From Schistosoma haematobium (Eukaryota; Platyhelminthes; Trematoda; Strigeidida; Schistosomatidae), in assembly GCF_000699445.3 (NCBI RefSeq), contig NC_067199.1, forward strand, positions 34,890,902 to 34,954,901: a DNA stretch of 64,000 nt. Reading direction: 5' to 3'. Within the stretch, counting starts at the first letter, position 1; each line of letters starts with the position of its first letter. The notes below the pieces were generated by a model that had not been told where the DNA came from, did no database searches, and worked only from the letters and a program-made list of their open reading frames with translations. The position numbers were made by a program, and so were the translations under genes. Below are positions 10,201 to 19,350 of the stretch, one piece after another.

Positions 10201-13124
10201 GTACCAATATCTATGTGTTAAAATAAATAATCGCAGCAAGTTCCATATTGTCCGGAAAAGTTAGAGGTTGTCAGTGTATGACATGATGTAATGATAAGAA
10301 TAGAAAGCTGTATAGGACTTCTCTAACTGAACTTGTCATCCCATTATTATAATTGTCTCACTCGCATACACTAATTCCTATTCACTTTCGTCTTTTTCAT
10401 TATGCTCACTCTCGTTTTTCTATCTCTTCACAAATTGATCTTTATTGTTATTTGTTTATTTGAACACAAATATTGGTACAAAGAGGAACCGAATACATAT
10501 ACACAAGTCACTTGATTCATGTGTGGGCTATGATACTTCCTAGTTGTCCAGACCGAAGCAGGTGATATTCTTAGGGGGCCACACCAGAGGCTTCTGGCCT
10601 GAAGGACTGATCCACAAGGCAGTGGAGCAACGTCAGGAGATGCAGTCCCATGGTAACCAGTGGCCAACGATTGAACCATACGCCTACTCATCCCTCAGGA
10701 TCCTGGAGTCAGGGTTTTCCAACTCCCCTAGATGGATTCTCCATATTCACCGACCCAGCTAAAGCTCTGGAGTTTCGCTTTTCATCTCAATTTCGTAAAC
10801 AATACCCCCGCCACGAGGTGACAGTGAGTAGGACTTCCCTTGAGAGCAATTAGAGAGGAAGGGCGGACTCTCCCTACTCTCGGCTGTGCCAGGGCATTTG
10901 TAGTGCATACATATTCCGGACGAATAACCACCTTTCACGCGAATTATATAGATATTGAGAAACGCTGCAGTCAGACTTTTAGATGGTCTAGATTTGGACA
11001 TTACGATGGGACGGTAAAGCGGTGGCTTAGCGATTAAAGGGTTTGACTCAGCCACTAAGTCTCATGTTTAAGCATCCTTCCATTTACTATGCTTTGTGCA
11101 ACCGAATAGTATTATTGAACAGGAGTGTGAGTCATATTGAGTGATACCTAGCTACTAAACAAACTAGTCACGTTTAAATTCACTAAACCAAAGCGTTTCA
11201 CATAAGTAATGCCATAACAAAATAACGAAATTGAAGTTTCAAGAATAATGACACAAACAAACATGGAGAGGTAATTAAAAGGCAAACAAACAAAAAGAAG
11301 AGGGAAGCCGAAAAGAATAACGCTGGACAGTTGTGATAACAAAATTAACGAATTTGAGCCACTCACAACCTTAAGTGGTGTAGTTTCTCATTGTGACGTC
11401 CTGCAATCTAGTCAAAGAGATTCGTCACACTTTTTATTCTGGTCACGGAACGTCATTTGAAGAAATGGTAGGACTCTAATTTATGGACGAGCCAATCAGA
11501 AGCGTTTAGGGAATTTCAAGGTCACGGCGCTAAGTTCAGTGCGAGATGCTCACATTCGATCGTTTTACAGCAGATTTTAGAGAATAGGTGATCGTTGAGA
11601 GACTACAGCAGATGGGACTATTAAGAAGTTCCTGTGTCTGTGACTGCGGCAATTAAATGACCGCAGCACTGTGTGCAGACTGTCGCGATGACATTGTATT
11701 TCGTTGTACTATATGTTGTAGAAAAAAATCTGCTCGAACTGGCACTTTTTTTGCCCGGTCACGGCTAAGGCTAAGACAAACCATGATAATCGTTGCAAAT
11801 TGGATCATAAAGTCTCCAGTAACATTAGCTGCGGCTATACCGATGATTGGAAAGCGTATAGATGCCTCTCGAGACTTGGTTTTGTGCATCATGTGGTGGT
11901 GCACAAACGTCATTTCTTTGATCCAACGACGGGGGGTCCATACAAACAACATTGAGGGCATGTGGTCTAGGCTGAAGTATTTTTTAAGACCCTACCACGG
12001 CTCCAGAGGACGATTATTATGGAGTCATATGGACGAGTTCTTATACCGCATGCACTATGATTTCAAAACTTCCGAACCTATATCAAACCTCAACAAGTTC
12101 TTAAATAATGTAAAAGAAGAATATCCATTGTAATTCATCACTTTTTTATTATATATTTTCACTTCATACTAACTCTCTTCTGATCGGCTAATGTCCTCAA
12201 GGTCACTTAAAAATTCGTTCAAAGGTCGTCCATAAAGTAGAGTTTCACCGAAAAAATAAATAATTGCGTAACGTTTCAAACGGGCAGTAATACTATATGA
12301 CTTTCCATAACAATGTAAAGCGAAGTCCTATTAATGGATGAACATTAGACTTAACAACTAGCCAATACCTAATAATCATGTGTGAAAATTCTATTTTGCA
12401 ATGACCGAATTACTTATAGAATAAGTAGTGTAAGTGCCAACAGATGCAAAGAATTGTTGAGAAGTGAGGCAACCATTGTACCACAGTTTGACCTGTGAGT
12501 GTGATTTACATACATTTGAGCGACGATAAATGGACCTTGAGAATGCCCACGTACATACTACGGCTAAATGAGGGTTATAAGTCTATGTAAAGAATTAGGA
12601 TTAGTAGCTACAGTTGATAATCAGGGTTAGGAATTAGATTTATTGTTTTCATCACGAACTAACATCAGCTATAATACCAAAACACTAGCAAAAAGAATTG
12701 ACTTCGTGCCAAGATTTAAGACCTGTTATCGTATATCTGATTGGCTCGTTCACAAATTAGTCTCACCACAAAAGTGATCTGTTTTCACCAAGCGGCAAAG
12801 CTTAGTGAACGGGTGACTACGTCTGAACGGACAAAATGGTTGGAGTAGTTAGTGGCAATACAGACAGCCAACCCAGTAACAAACTGCGTAGCCTTATTTA
12901 TCTGGCAGTTCTGAAGTTTCTGAGCTTATGTGTATTACATCAACACATAATTTCTTGATTAATCTAAAACTTATACCATAGTAGTTATCAATATCAAAAT
13001 CACATTTACATAACAGAAACAACTTACGTCTTAGACGCTTGTCAAGGTATCTAAAATGAGATGACCGTAAGTCAAAAACGAAATCGACCTACTTTTTCAA
13101 CTCGGGTTGGTGTGCTTTGCTCAT
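7105..13124 (-). CDS. SNRPG: Small nuclear ribonucleoprotein G (Sm protein G), 3 exons
   Basis: SmG is one of the seven Sm proteins that form the ring around U1, U2, U4 and U5 snRNAs for pre-mRNA splicing. Joining 13124-13093, 13050-13028 and 7280-7105 gives 77 codons (76 residues plus TAA), the same length as human SmG. The product starts MSKAHQPELKK, continues YLDKRLRLKLNANREVVGI and LRGFDAFMNIVVSDA (Sm1 motif), and ends with MAVVRGNSINIVEGVDRI (Sm2 motif with the RG-N core). All four splice sites are GT-AG: donors GTAGGT and GTAAGT, acceptors ATTTTAG and TTTTCATAG. Intron 1 is 42 nt, a mini-intron of the kind known in schistosome 5' gene regions. Intron 2 is 5,747 bp and full of transposons. 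No stop or frameshift is seen, so the gene is probably functional. Confidence 0.95.
7281..8989 (-). other. SNRPG intron 2, 3' portion
   Basis: AT-rich intronic sequence with no further coding exon needed or seen. No repeat family was recognised in this part. Confidence 0.7.
8990..9310 (+). mobile_element. Unclassified 470-bp retroposon (family R470), partial copy
   Basis: Matches the middle and 3' part of the R470 family: AGTCCTACTCAATGCCTTCT, TTCCAAACCAATGGTGCACA, then CCATGGGACTGCA and CCACCTACTTCGGT. Divergent and 5'-incomplete. Other copies: 9759-10229, 10445-10903, 39843-40300 and 59990-60340. Confidence 0.7.
9485..9746 (+). pseudogene. Non-LTR reverse transcriptase C-terminal remnant, part 1
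   Basis: In one plus frame this reads CETWTLRVEDVRSLLSLNDR (9562-9621), the conserved block after the RT core in RTE/jockey-like elements, followed by decayed sequence corresponding to the 'GHVLRM' neighbourhood. The host element is split by the R470 insertion at 9759 and resumes at 10242. Confidence 0.65.
9759..10229 (+). mobile_element. R470 retroposon, full-length copy with target duplication
   Basis: 471 bp flanked by the identical 12-mer ATCGCAGCAAGT (9747-9758 and 10230-10241), a target-site duplication of the type made by LINE machinery. The 3' end is A-rich (TTAAAATAAAT). It starts CCCCCAAATGCCCTGGTACG. No protein frame is conserved between copies and I could not find convincing pol III A/B boxes, so its class is unknown. 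It is inserted inside an older non-LTR element. Confidence 0.75.
10242..10360 (+). pseudogene. Non-LTR reverse transcriptase C-terminal remnant, part 2
   Basis: Resumes the interrupted element. One frame reads GKVRGCQCMT, a stop, then CNDKNRKLYRTSLTEL, which resembles the 'RGGQ.MTW' block near the C-terminus of jockey/RTE-like polyproteins. Decayed. Confidence 0.5.
10445..10903 (-). mobile_element. R470 retroposon, inverted copy
   Basis: Reverse-complement copy of the 470-bp family, about 215 bp after the plus-strand copy at 9759-10229. The two would fold into a large hairpin in the SNRPG pre-mRNA intron. The 5' end is at CCAGGGCATTTG (plus reading, about 10890-10901); the 3' end is near TTTATTTGAACACAAATATT. 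Confidence 0.75.
11467..12249 (+). mobile_element. Merlin-superfamily DNA transposon, 783 bp
   Basis: Inverted termini 11467-11490 and 12226-12249 match at 20 of 24 positions by eye; the shared core is TTTATGGACGA. They are flanked by 8-bp direct repeats GAAGAAAT (11459-11466) and GAAAAAAT (12250-12257), 7 of 8 matching. Merlin elements, related to bacterial IS1016 and known from Schistosoma, make 8-9 bp target duplications. The interior holds a broken transposase. It sits inside SNRPG intron 2. Confidence 0.85.
11657..12133 (+). pseudogene. Merlin transposase (ISXO2-like DDE domain), deleted and frameshifted
   Basis: N-terminal part: CTICCRKKSARTGTFFARSR and LRLRQTMIIVANWI, the zinc-ribbon/HTH region of Merlin transposases. 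C-terminal part: GVHTNNIEGMWSRLKYFLRP, with the catalytic glutamate in the NIEG block. Between them the central part of the domain with the first catalytic aspartate is missing, and the block VHHVVVHKRHFFDPTTG (about 11885-11935) sits in another frame and is rejoined through a run of six G. Hence it is inactive. Confidence 0.85.
12250..13021 (-). other. SNRPG intron 2, 5' portion
   Basis: Intronic, no exon or clear repeat recognised. Confidence 0.6.
13028..13050 (-). other. SNRPG: SNRPG exon 2 (23-nt micro-exon)
   Basis: Only 23 nt, encoding the end of a split lysine codon then YLDKRLR plus one base of the next codon. Bounded by AG at 13051-13052 and GTAAGT at 13022-13027. Too short for ordinary ORF calling; it is supported by perfect phase on both sides and by the SmG family sequence. 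Confidence 0.92.
13093..13124 (-). other. SNRPG: SNRPG exon 1 with start codon
   Basis: 32 nt from ATG: MSKAHQPELK plus two bases of the next lysine codon. It matches the conserved SmG N-terminus. The donor is GTAGGT. The upstream mRNA leader was not resolved. Confidence 0.93.
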
Positions 13125-13280
13125 CGTAGATCAGACAGACAGCACTCGGGAAGAACCACTCGACGTGAAATGTGCAACGACAAAACCCAAACTACCCGGC
13201 ACACTCGGGCATTCAAACTTAAATAAATGTTACTGATTTATTTGTGAAATTATTTTTCTTTATCTTTAGAAAAGAGTGAG
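13125..13280. promoter_or_regulatory. Possible bidirectional promoter between SNRPG and a divergent exon
   Basis: 156 bp separate the SNRPG ATG (minus) from a candidate ATG on the plus strand. The part next to SNRPG (13125-13215) is richer in G+C than the surroundings and has no TATA box, as in housekeeping promoters. This is inferred from layout only. Confidence 0.35.
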
Positions 13281-13304
13281 ATGGCGGTAATGCTAACAAT
13301 CAAA
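13281..13304 (+). CDS. Possible first coding exon of a divergent gene
   Basis: A polypyrimidine tract and AG (TTTCTTTATCTTTAG, ending 13269) precede AAAAGAGTGAG and an ATG; eight codons, MAVMLTIK, run to a consensus donor GTGAGT at 13305. The peptide resembles the start of a ubiquitin-like fold (RAD23 and relatives begin similarly), but eight residues prove nothing. The AG could receive a 5'-UTR exon or the spliced leader. I found no convincing second exon. Confidence 0.3.
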
Positions 13305-13404
13305 GTGAGTGTAATTTAAAATGTATTAACATGTTGGATTTGGCTTGTACTCATTTATCCTATGAATATCTCTACGTATACTTCACAACTTATTGGTTCA
13401 AATG

Positions 13405-13650
13405 GTTCAAATGGTTGTGGACGGAATAGAAGAAGCTTTCGCTTAACAGGCTTCCGTGTCTAGTAGCAGGGGATCACCAAATCCTCCAGGCAGGAACCTA
13501 GGTATGTTAACAATAAAAGAGGAAAAGAAATTGGAAAATCATAGTGTGATGCTGTCCTTGGTCCTTAAGAATAGGTCAAGTTGCCTCTTGAAGGACTCCT
13601 GAGAAGTCGCTTGGACTAGCTCGGCCGGCAGCGAAATAGCCTATCACAAC
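13405..13650 (-). mobile_element. Non-LTR retrotransposon 3' end (CR1/jockey-like)
   Basis: Minus-strand codons 13631-13539 read LPAELVQATSQESFKRQLDL then FLRTKDSITL and stop, the characteristic C-terminal end of many non-LTR reverse transcriptases. After the stop a ~120-bp 3' UTR ends in a short tandem of a CCATTTGAA-like unit near 13405-13420. 5'-truncated. A plus-strand open frame with splice-like ends over the same bases is a shadow. Confidence 0.65.
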
Positions 13651-14586
13651 TATTAATATTACTATCTACGAATGGGTCACTCTATCTGAATAATCTTTGA
13701 AGACATCTTATATTGACTGATAGCAGCATAATTTACAATGTACCGATAGATCTTTTGAAAGATCACTGGGTCAAACCAAATTATTCAATAAAATGAATCG
13801 TTTCTACTTTGAAGAACTGAAAAATAGACGTTCAAATATTTACCGAAGTCAATGATGACTAGCACGTACTGATAAATGGAACCATTTTTACCAGCATTCG
13901 ATCGTCCATTTACTTCTTACCTATCCACTTTCATCATATCTGAATAAATTAATCATGTCGCGAAATTCTATTTCTTTTATAAGAAAGCATTATTAACTAG
14001 CTATCTAGATGGGCTGATCCAGGCTAGATACTTACTACTTCGTTTAGTAGTCACACTTCAAAAGATCACGGACATACAGCTCTTGGCAACACTGTTGTTC
14101 GTCACCCCTTCTTCATAGAGGTCACCAAAGGTAGACGAAACAAGAAACAAAAATAAGACGGTTTGAAGACATTCAGAAGATGCTCGAGGCCTTAAGAAGT
14201 GTTTAATCTGAACTGACTAATTTTTGAGAGATATATGCATCGCGTGGTGTGCGAAGCTATCATATAATGTATGACAGGAACAGTACCAAAGGCTTTTTTT
14301 CTATTTCCAATCAGACTAATTTGAATCAGTATACTCATTAAAAACAGGCAGCTCTACTTACTAAACTAATCTGTTTGTTTACAGGCTTCAAGTAATATAC
14401 TTCAGTATACCATAATTCTTTCGACTAAACTGAATTATACGACAACCAAGAATACTAAACTAAGCAAGTGTCATAATCATTGTTTCATTTGCACAGACAT
14501 GTTGCTCAAACTAGTTAAATGGACATAATTCAGCCGATAAAACCAAAACACAAAATATAGGCCAGTCGAACTGACCTAACAGAAGA

Positions 14587-14889
14587 CTGTAGCGGTAAAT
14601 AAATCCCCAAAATAAATAGCTCTGTAAGTTTTCGACATTGGATGCTGACCACATTAATTTTAATGAACTCACTTAGCTGAAGGCGCTCGGTCATGCACCC
14701 GCACCAGATCACATGTGGGAACGCCGTGCTCAACATCTATTACAATCGCTAGCCAGACTAGATCAGATAATTCCGATATATTGACAGTCGTCAAATACAA
14801 CTTCTGATCTCCTCGATTCTGTCTTTTGATTTCTCTTGGTGGGTACGAGTTATATTAGAAGGTGTTACTGGTAAAAGCATTGTCAAACA
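14587..14889 (+). repeat. Left 303-bp inverted arm
   Basis: Contains GGCGCTCGGTCATGCACCCG and ends at TTGTCAAACA. Beyond this point the match to the other arm decays over ~20 bp. Confidence 0.9.
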
Positions 14890-15258
14890 CTGAATACCCG
14901 TGCCATCTTCAAGACAAAGGACATATATATTGCTTTCAGACTGAAGACAACAGTCAGTTGTTCATAAAAACATAGTTTACAGTACAACAAACCTTTCTCC
15001 AGTAACATTATGCACTGACGATTTATCTAGAAACAATCAACTATGTGACTGAACTCACTATGACTTGAGATATCATTCCAGCGTGCAATGAACGTACAGT
15101 GTAATGCAGTCCGACGTGGCGAATAAAAATTACAAACAGAGCAAAATTAACAACATAATCTGGTTATTTAATTAAAAGTACTTTATGAAATGACAAAATC
15201 TGTGGTTCCTTGAACGCACAGATGACCATTATTACACTGTGCGATACATTAGGTTTAC

Positions 15259-15477
15259 ATGGTTGCGTTGCGGATAAATTCACCCGAATGTGACCTGGTG
15301 CAGATGCTTGAACAAGAGCTTCCAGCTATTAGTGTGAAACTGGTGAAATCGGTGTCAAGGACGAAGGCCAACAAAACTGATAAACAGGATTATTGTTTAA
15401 TAAACGAAGACTCCATTCACATGTATAACATATTTTCCAATGTACCAGATTATATTTCCATTTTCAGTAATCCTTAA
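15259..15477 (+). CDS. Hypothetical 72-aa open frame inside the inverted-arm segment
   Basis: Starts at a true ATG; begins MVALRINSPECDLVQMLEQE and then becomes lysine-rich (VKSVSRTKANKTDKQ). No recognisable domain. It may be a remnant of an element-encoded protein or a chance frame. Confidence 0.2.
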   Translation: MVALRINSPECDLVQMLEQELPAISVKLVKSVSRTKANKTDKQDYCLINEDSIHMYNIFSNVPDYISIFSNP

Positions 15478-16317
15478 AATCTCTATCATCCAGTAATCGA
15501 TATGTCGGTTTGAATAGTGGCCGAAATTGTTTAGATCATTGGTTTTTACTTCTAGACACTTTATAACTGGAGAGAGTGAAGCACAGTGATGATAAAAAAA
15601 GAATTTTTCAGTGTCATTTGGATGAATTTTTATTCGTTCTGAGATGTAATATTTGTAAATTTATTAAAATGCAATTTAAAACGATTAGTCCCTTTGATAA
15701 ATTTCGATAATGCACAATTCGTGTAGAAGGTGGTCATGATCATCCTCGAATCGCTAATAATACATAGGTACTTCAAACTCCAAGGTTAAAATATTATGTA
15801 CGATCGCGAAGAAAAAGTATATTTCACATCTTTCGCTGAAATATTCAACTTCTCTAGTTGGATATTGAGTTGCTCTAAGCTTTTCTGCTTAAATCTTAGA
15901 GGATAAACCATAGGCATGAATTTCCGCAAGCTTCTTTTTTCTCTTTGTTTAATTTTTCGGAATTAATGTGTCATATGAATGGTAGTGAAATCGCATTCCT
16001 ACGAAATCCTCAGAGGTATAACCGGACAATATAAACTCGGAGTACATATGAAGATGCTGTTTATTTTTACAGAGACATGTTAAAACCAACACATATGAAC
16101 ACTGTTTAGGCGGACTATTAGCCTTCGTTTACTCCTTGAGTAAATTTCGCAGTTAAGTGAACGTTACAAAAGGCAGAGTGTTTCAGTTAAAGCTCCTCGT
16201 CACAGCATAAAAAATATTATTGTTGTTTTCGTCAAAACTCATCTCATAACGAGATCGAGTTATATCTCACCTTTCGAAACATGAGGCAGTATTATAATTG
16301 GTAGGATCAACGTTGTA

Positions 16318-16509
16318 GTGTGGTGTCGAGTCGCGGTTGACTATGAACACCACTACAAGAAGAATACGTGCCAGTTAACCGATAAAATTCCCCGTAAGCC
16401 AAATATCAGAAGGCAGTTGATGGCTGTAGTCGAGATGTGTTTGTTGGCAATCTCGTGGTATCGAAAAGATACCGAGATCGTGCCAAAGGAGTACAAGTGT
16501 GGTTACTGA
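16318..16509 (+). CDS. Hypothetical 63-aa open frame inside the inverted-arm segment
   Basis: Starts MWCRVAVDYEHHYKK and ends KEYKCGY. No recognised motif. Base composition is less AT-rich than the surroundings, which suits former coding sequence, but there is no firm evidence. Confidence 0.15.
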   Translation: MWCRVAVDYEHHYKKNTCQLTDKIPRKPNIRRQLMAVVEMCLLAISWYRKDTEIVPKEYKCGY

Positions 16510-16946
16510 GCGTAACCAAACTCGTGCAAGGGCACAATCAAAAGATAATGGAATAGTAAAGTGACTGTCGTTAGCACAGTTAAACAAACGAGCACAGTAA
16601 AACAATCACTAGTACAATCGGTTATAATAATGATTGTTTCCATTAAATCAATCGCGTTCTCTCGGTAAAAGTAGGTCACTACAACGTAAAAGTTTGAATA
16701 ACAACAACAAGTTGTCAGTTCTGTCGTCTGACTAAGAATTTCCAGAATTGTCTACTTTAGATAAAGTGGTGCTCGATGAACACATAGTTCAGCACCTAAA
16801 CCTGAGTCTGTATACATTTGGTTTTCTAAAGCCATAAGCTAGATTATTCAATAAACAGTGTCATCCAGACAGTAACAATATGTCTGTACTTTTGTATTAT
16901 TATTATCACATGTGTTGAGTGTGTAGATCACCAACGCAGACGATCT

Positions 16947-17192
16947 ATGTCGTATGACTGGAGGCCAGCTCGAGTTAGACGGGAATGGTGTGACGAACCA
17001 GCTAACGTCGAAGCCACAACTCGTGGTCAGCACCTTACATGGACTACCCCATTGACGTATCAAGGTACTGTAGATACTTTGAAGACTGTACAACACAGAG
17101 GAAGTCATTATAAAAATATATTAGTTAAAGTAGATACAAGCAAAAGTAAGACCACTGCTGCATGGGCCAGTCCATGGCGTACGATTAACTGA
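16947..17192 (+). CDS. Hypothetical 81-aa open frame inside the inverted-arm segment
   Basis: Begins MSYDWRPARVRREWCDEPAN; G+C content is clearly higher than in neighbouring sequence. Unrecognised. It could be a fragment of a retroelement or transposon protein. Confidence 0.25.
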   Translation: MSYDWRPARVRREWCDEPANVEATTRGQHLTWTTPLTYQGTVDTLKTVQHRGSHYKNILVKVDTSKSKTTAAWASPWRTIN

Positions 17193-17398
17193 TGCGCGTT
17201 GGTTGTCCTTCACCTTGACGAGGATCGATGAGTTGTTCGATAATCAATGACCCAACTGCCGGATGTTTTGGCTAGAATTCAGCGACATTTCACTGGCCCT
17301 ACAAGTGTGTATGCTTGATTATATGTTACAGTCTTTACCCATGCTTTCACTAGCTTAAATGTTGGTCTCTTAAATCGCTCGACGACTCATTTGCTTAC

Positions 17399-17431
17399 AT
17401 ATATATATATATATATAAATATATATATATC
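17399..17431. repeat. (AT)n microsatellite
   Basis: Two AT runs joined by one AAA interruption. Confidence 0.95.
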
Positions 17432-17591
17432 CTTAATCGTTTCCATTCACTCAATTTCATGCGCTGTCACCCACACTGATTCGCACTTTCACTCGTAATA
17501 GCTTTGTGGCCTTGTGGCCTTGTAGTTTTGTGATCTGCATTGTACAATAACAAACCATGGTGTTAGATCTGATGATGCCACAAAAATTCAA

Positions 17592-17894
17592 TGTTTGACA
17601 ATGCTTTTACCAGTAACACCTTCTAATATAACTCGTACCCACCAAGAGAAATCAAAAGACAGAATCGAGGAGATCAGAAGTTGTATTTGACGACTGTCAA
17701 TATATCGGAATTATCTGATCTAGTCTGGCTAGCGATTGTAATAGATGTTGAGCACGGCGTTCCCACATGTGATCTGGTGCGGGTGCATGACCGAGCGCCT
17801 TCAGCTAAGTGAGTTCATTAAAATTAATGTGGTCAGCATCCAATGTCGAAAACTTACAGAGCTATTTATTTTGGGGATTTATTTACCGCTACAG
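17592..17894 (-). repeat. Right 303-bp inverted arm
   Basis: Reverse complement of 14587-14889, with identical length. Confidence 0.9.
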
Positions 17895-18979
17895 ATCTAT
17901 CGAAGCGTCTAGTTCATTTGATTGAGATACGCGCGAAAACAAACTTCCAAAATAACGATTTGTCTACAATAGCGGTTCTTTATTGAATTATGCACAAAAT
18001 CCAGTTACAAACCTCAACTTGTGAGGTGTCTGGAGCGTTTAAACGCGTCTTTCAAGTATGAAAATAAGAAGGCTTCCTGTAACGGTAACATAAAGAGTAA
18101 TTATAACATACGATAGTACAAAAGACAGCTGATAGCTGTGTCTATATTTGATAACACTTTGTGAACAACCGAAACCCGAACCAAGAGCAAAACATTATGA
18201 AAACTGTTGCGTTTAAGCAAATGCATGAAACCGTGGATAACCTCTGCAGTGATTAAGGTACAGTAATTAAAGTGATCAATACAATGATACGTACAATAAA
18301 CATTCCGCCACTAAAATAACTGAACGTATTCTACTTGGAATTTGTAATAAGCGCTGAATAATGTACAAATGAATTGTTGCCGTGTACAAATACTACAATT
18401 TGCTAGCGCCATACTTTACATATACGACTGCTTTCAGGCTCTATCTGATGTAATTAAGTCTTAGTAAATATTTAAAGAATCAACCGACTTAACCTAACAT
18501 TGGAAAATATGGTTAGGGATCTTCAAGCCAATATTTTTGTCTTTATCTTGTCTTCTATTCTTCTCTCTTGAATGGCGAATGAGCTGTCTGATCATGACCA
18601 ACCCACTTCAATTAGTCCTCAACATACTTGAAAACAAATCGTTACAGAAAATAGCTGAATGATCATTTTTGATTGCTTGTAAATAAACTTGTCATGGTTA
18701 CAGTTGATCGAGGGTTAACAGGGTCGTATACAATGGGTATTTAAATGCCCTTTTTACGCCTGCAACATAATAAACTCAGCCAAATTCATGGTCGTATACT
18801 TATATGGATTGACGATGTAGATTAATGCAGGTCCTCTCGTGAATCCAGATGAGGCAGAATACCTGCGTAACCTCCGTAACTATAACTTAAATCTTGTTAG
18901 TTATTTTGCAGGTACAATATTCATAAATGTGTGTCCCTCATTTATTTGTTCATTTCTATCCATTTTTCTCTGTGTACAG
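17895..18979. other. No gene recognised
   Basis: Unique-looking sequence without clear repeats. Confidence 0.4.
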
Positions 18980-19101
18980 CTCTGTATGAGTTGAAGTGCA
19001 AGATCATTTGTGGGGCTGGTGTAAAGCTGATCTTTGTGGTAGCCCAAACCAACGGCTTGGACAAAAGATATGCATACATCACAGCGGACAGTTATACTCA
19101 G
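18980..19101 (+). CDS. Probable internal coding exon, product unknown
   Basis: 122 nt between a strong acceptor (pyrimidine tract then TGTGTACAG, AG at 18978-18979) and a donor CAG/GTTAGA at 19102. Only one plus frame stays open: LYELKCKIICGAGVKLIFVV then AQTNGLDKRYAYITADSYTQ, preceded by a codon that takes one base from the previous exon; the exon ends on a codon boundary. G+C is higher than in the flanks. I do not recognise the protein. Its phase does not fit directly to the candidate exon at 13281-13304. Confidence 0.45.
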
Positions 19102-19199
19102 GTTAGAAACTATGTGAACTACATAAAAATCAAATTTATGATGAATACCCAAAATAACAACAATTAGTACGTAAATAATGTTACTTTGAAATCTTTCCT

Positions 19200-19350
19200 G
19201 TAAATCACTGCAAACATTCCACTCAGTTGGTCAATGTTCTATGTACTTATACCCGACGACGTTTGGGTCCTAGATTCGATATCCAGTGGAGTCATGGATG
19301 CTCACTTCTGAGGCTTTCCATACTACATGACTCTTGGCCTTCAGTAGTTG
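19200..19350 (+). mobile_element. SINE-A, highly degenerate copy
   Basis: B-box-like GGTCCTAGATTCGATATCC followed by CATGGATGCTCACTTCTGAGG, the SINE-A tRNA-like to hammerhead transition. The ribozyme core is destroyed. Confidence 0.5.

Larger units (their letters stand above)
14587..17894. mobile_element. 3.3-kb segment with 303-bp inverted arms, unclassified
   Basis: Left arm 14587-14889 and right arm 17592-17894 are reverse complements, with no mismatch or gap that I could find by eye. The outer ends read CTGTAGCGG; I see no flanking target duplication (AACAGAAGA left, ATCTATCGA right). Between the arms lie three modest open frames (15259-15477, 16318-16509, 16947-17192), an (AT)n tract at 17399-17430, and no recognised transposase. 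Long-TIR DNA transposons of the Mutator type, a foldback element, a local inverted duplication or an assembly artefact could all look like this. Confidence 0.6.

Noticed and set aside
11653..11961. 102-codon minus-strand frame
   Set aside because: Shadow of the Merlin transposase remnant, which is on the plus strand.
13439..13502. Plus-strand open exon with acceptor CTTAACAG and donor GTATGT, in phase with the MAVMLTIK exon
   Set aside because: The minus strand here is the C-terminus and 3' UTR of a non-LTR retrotransposon, so this repeat-derived frame is more likely chance.
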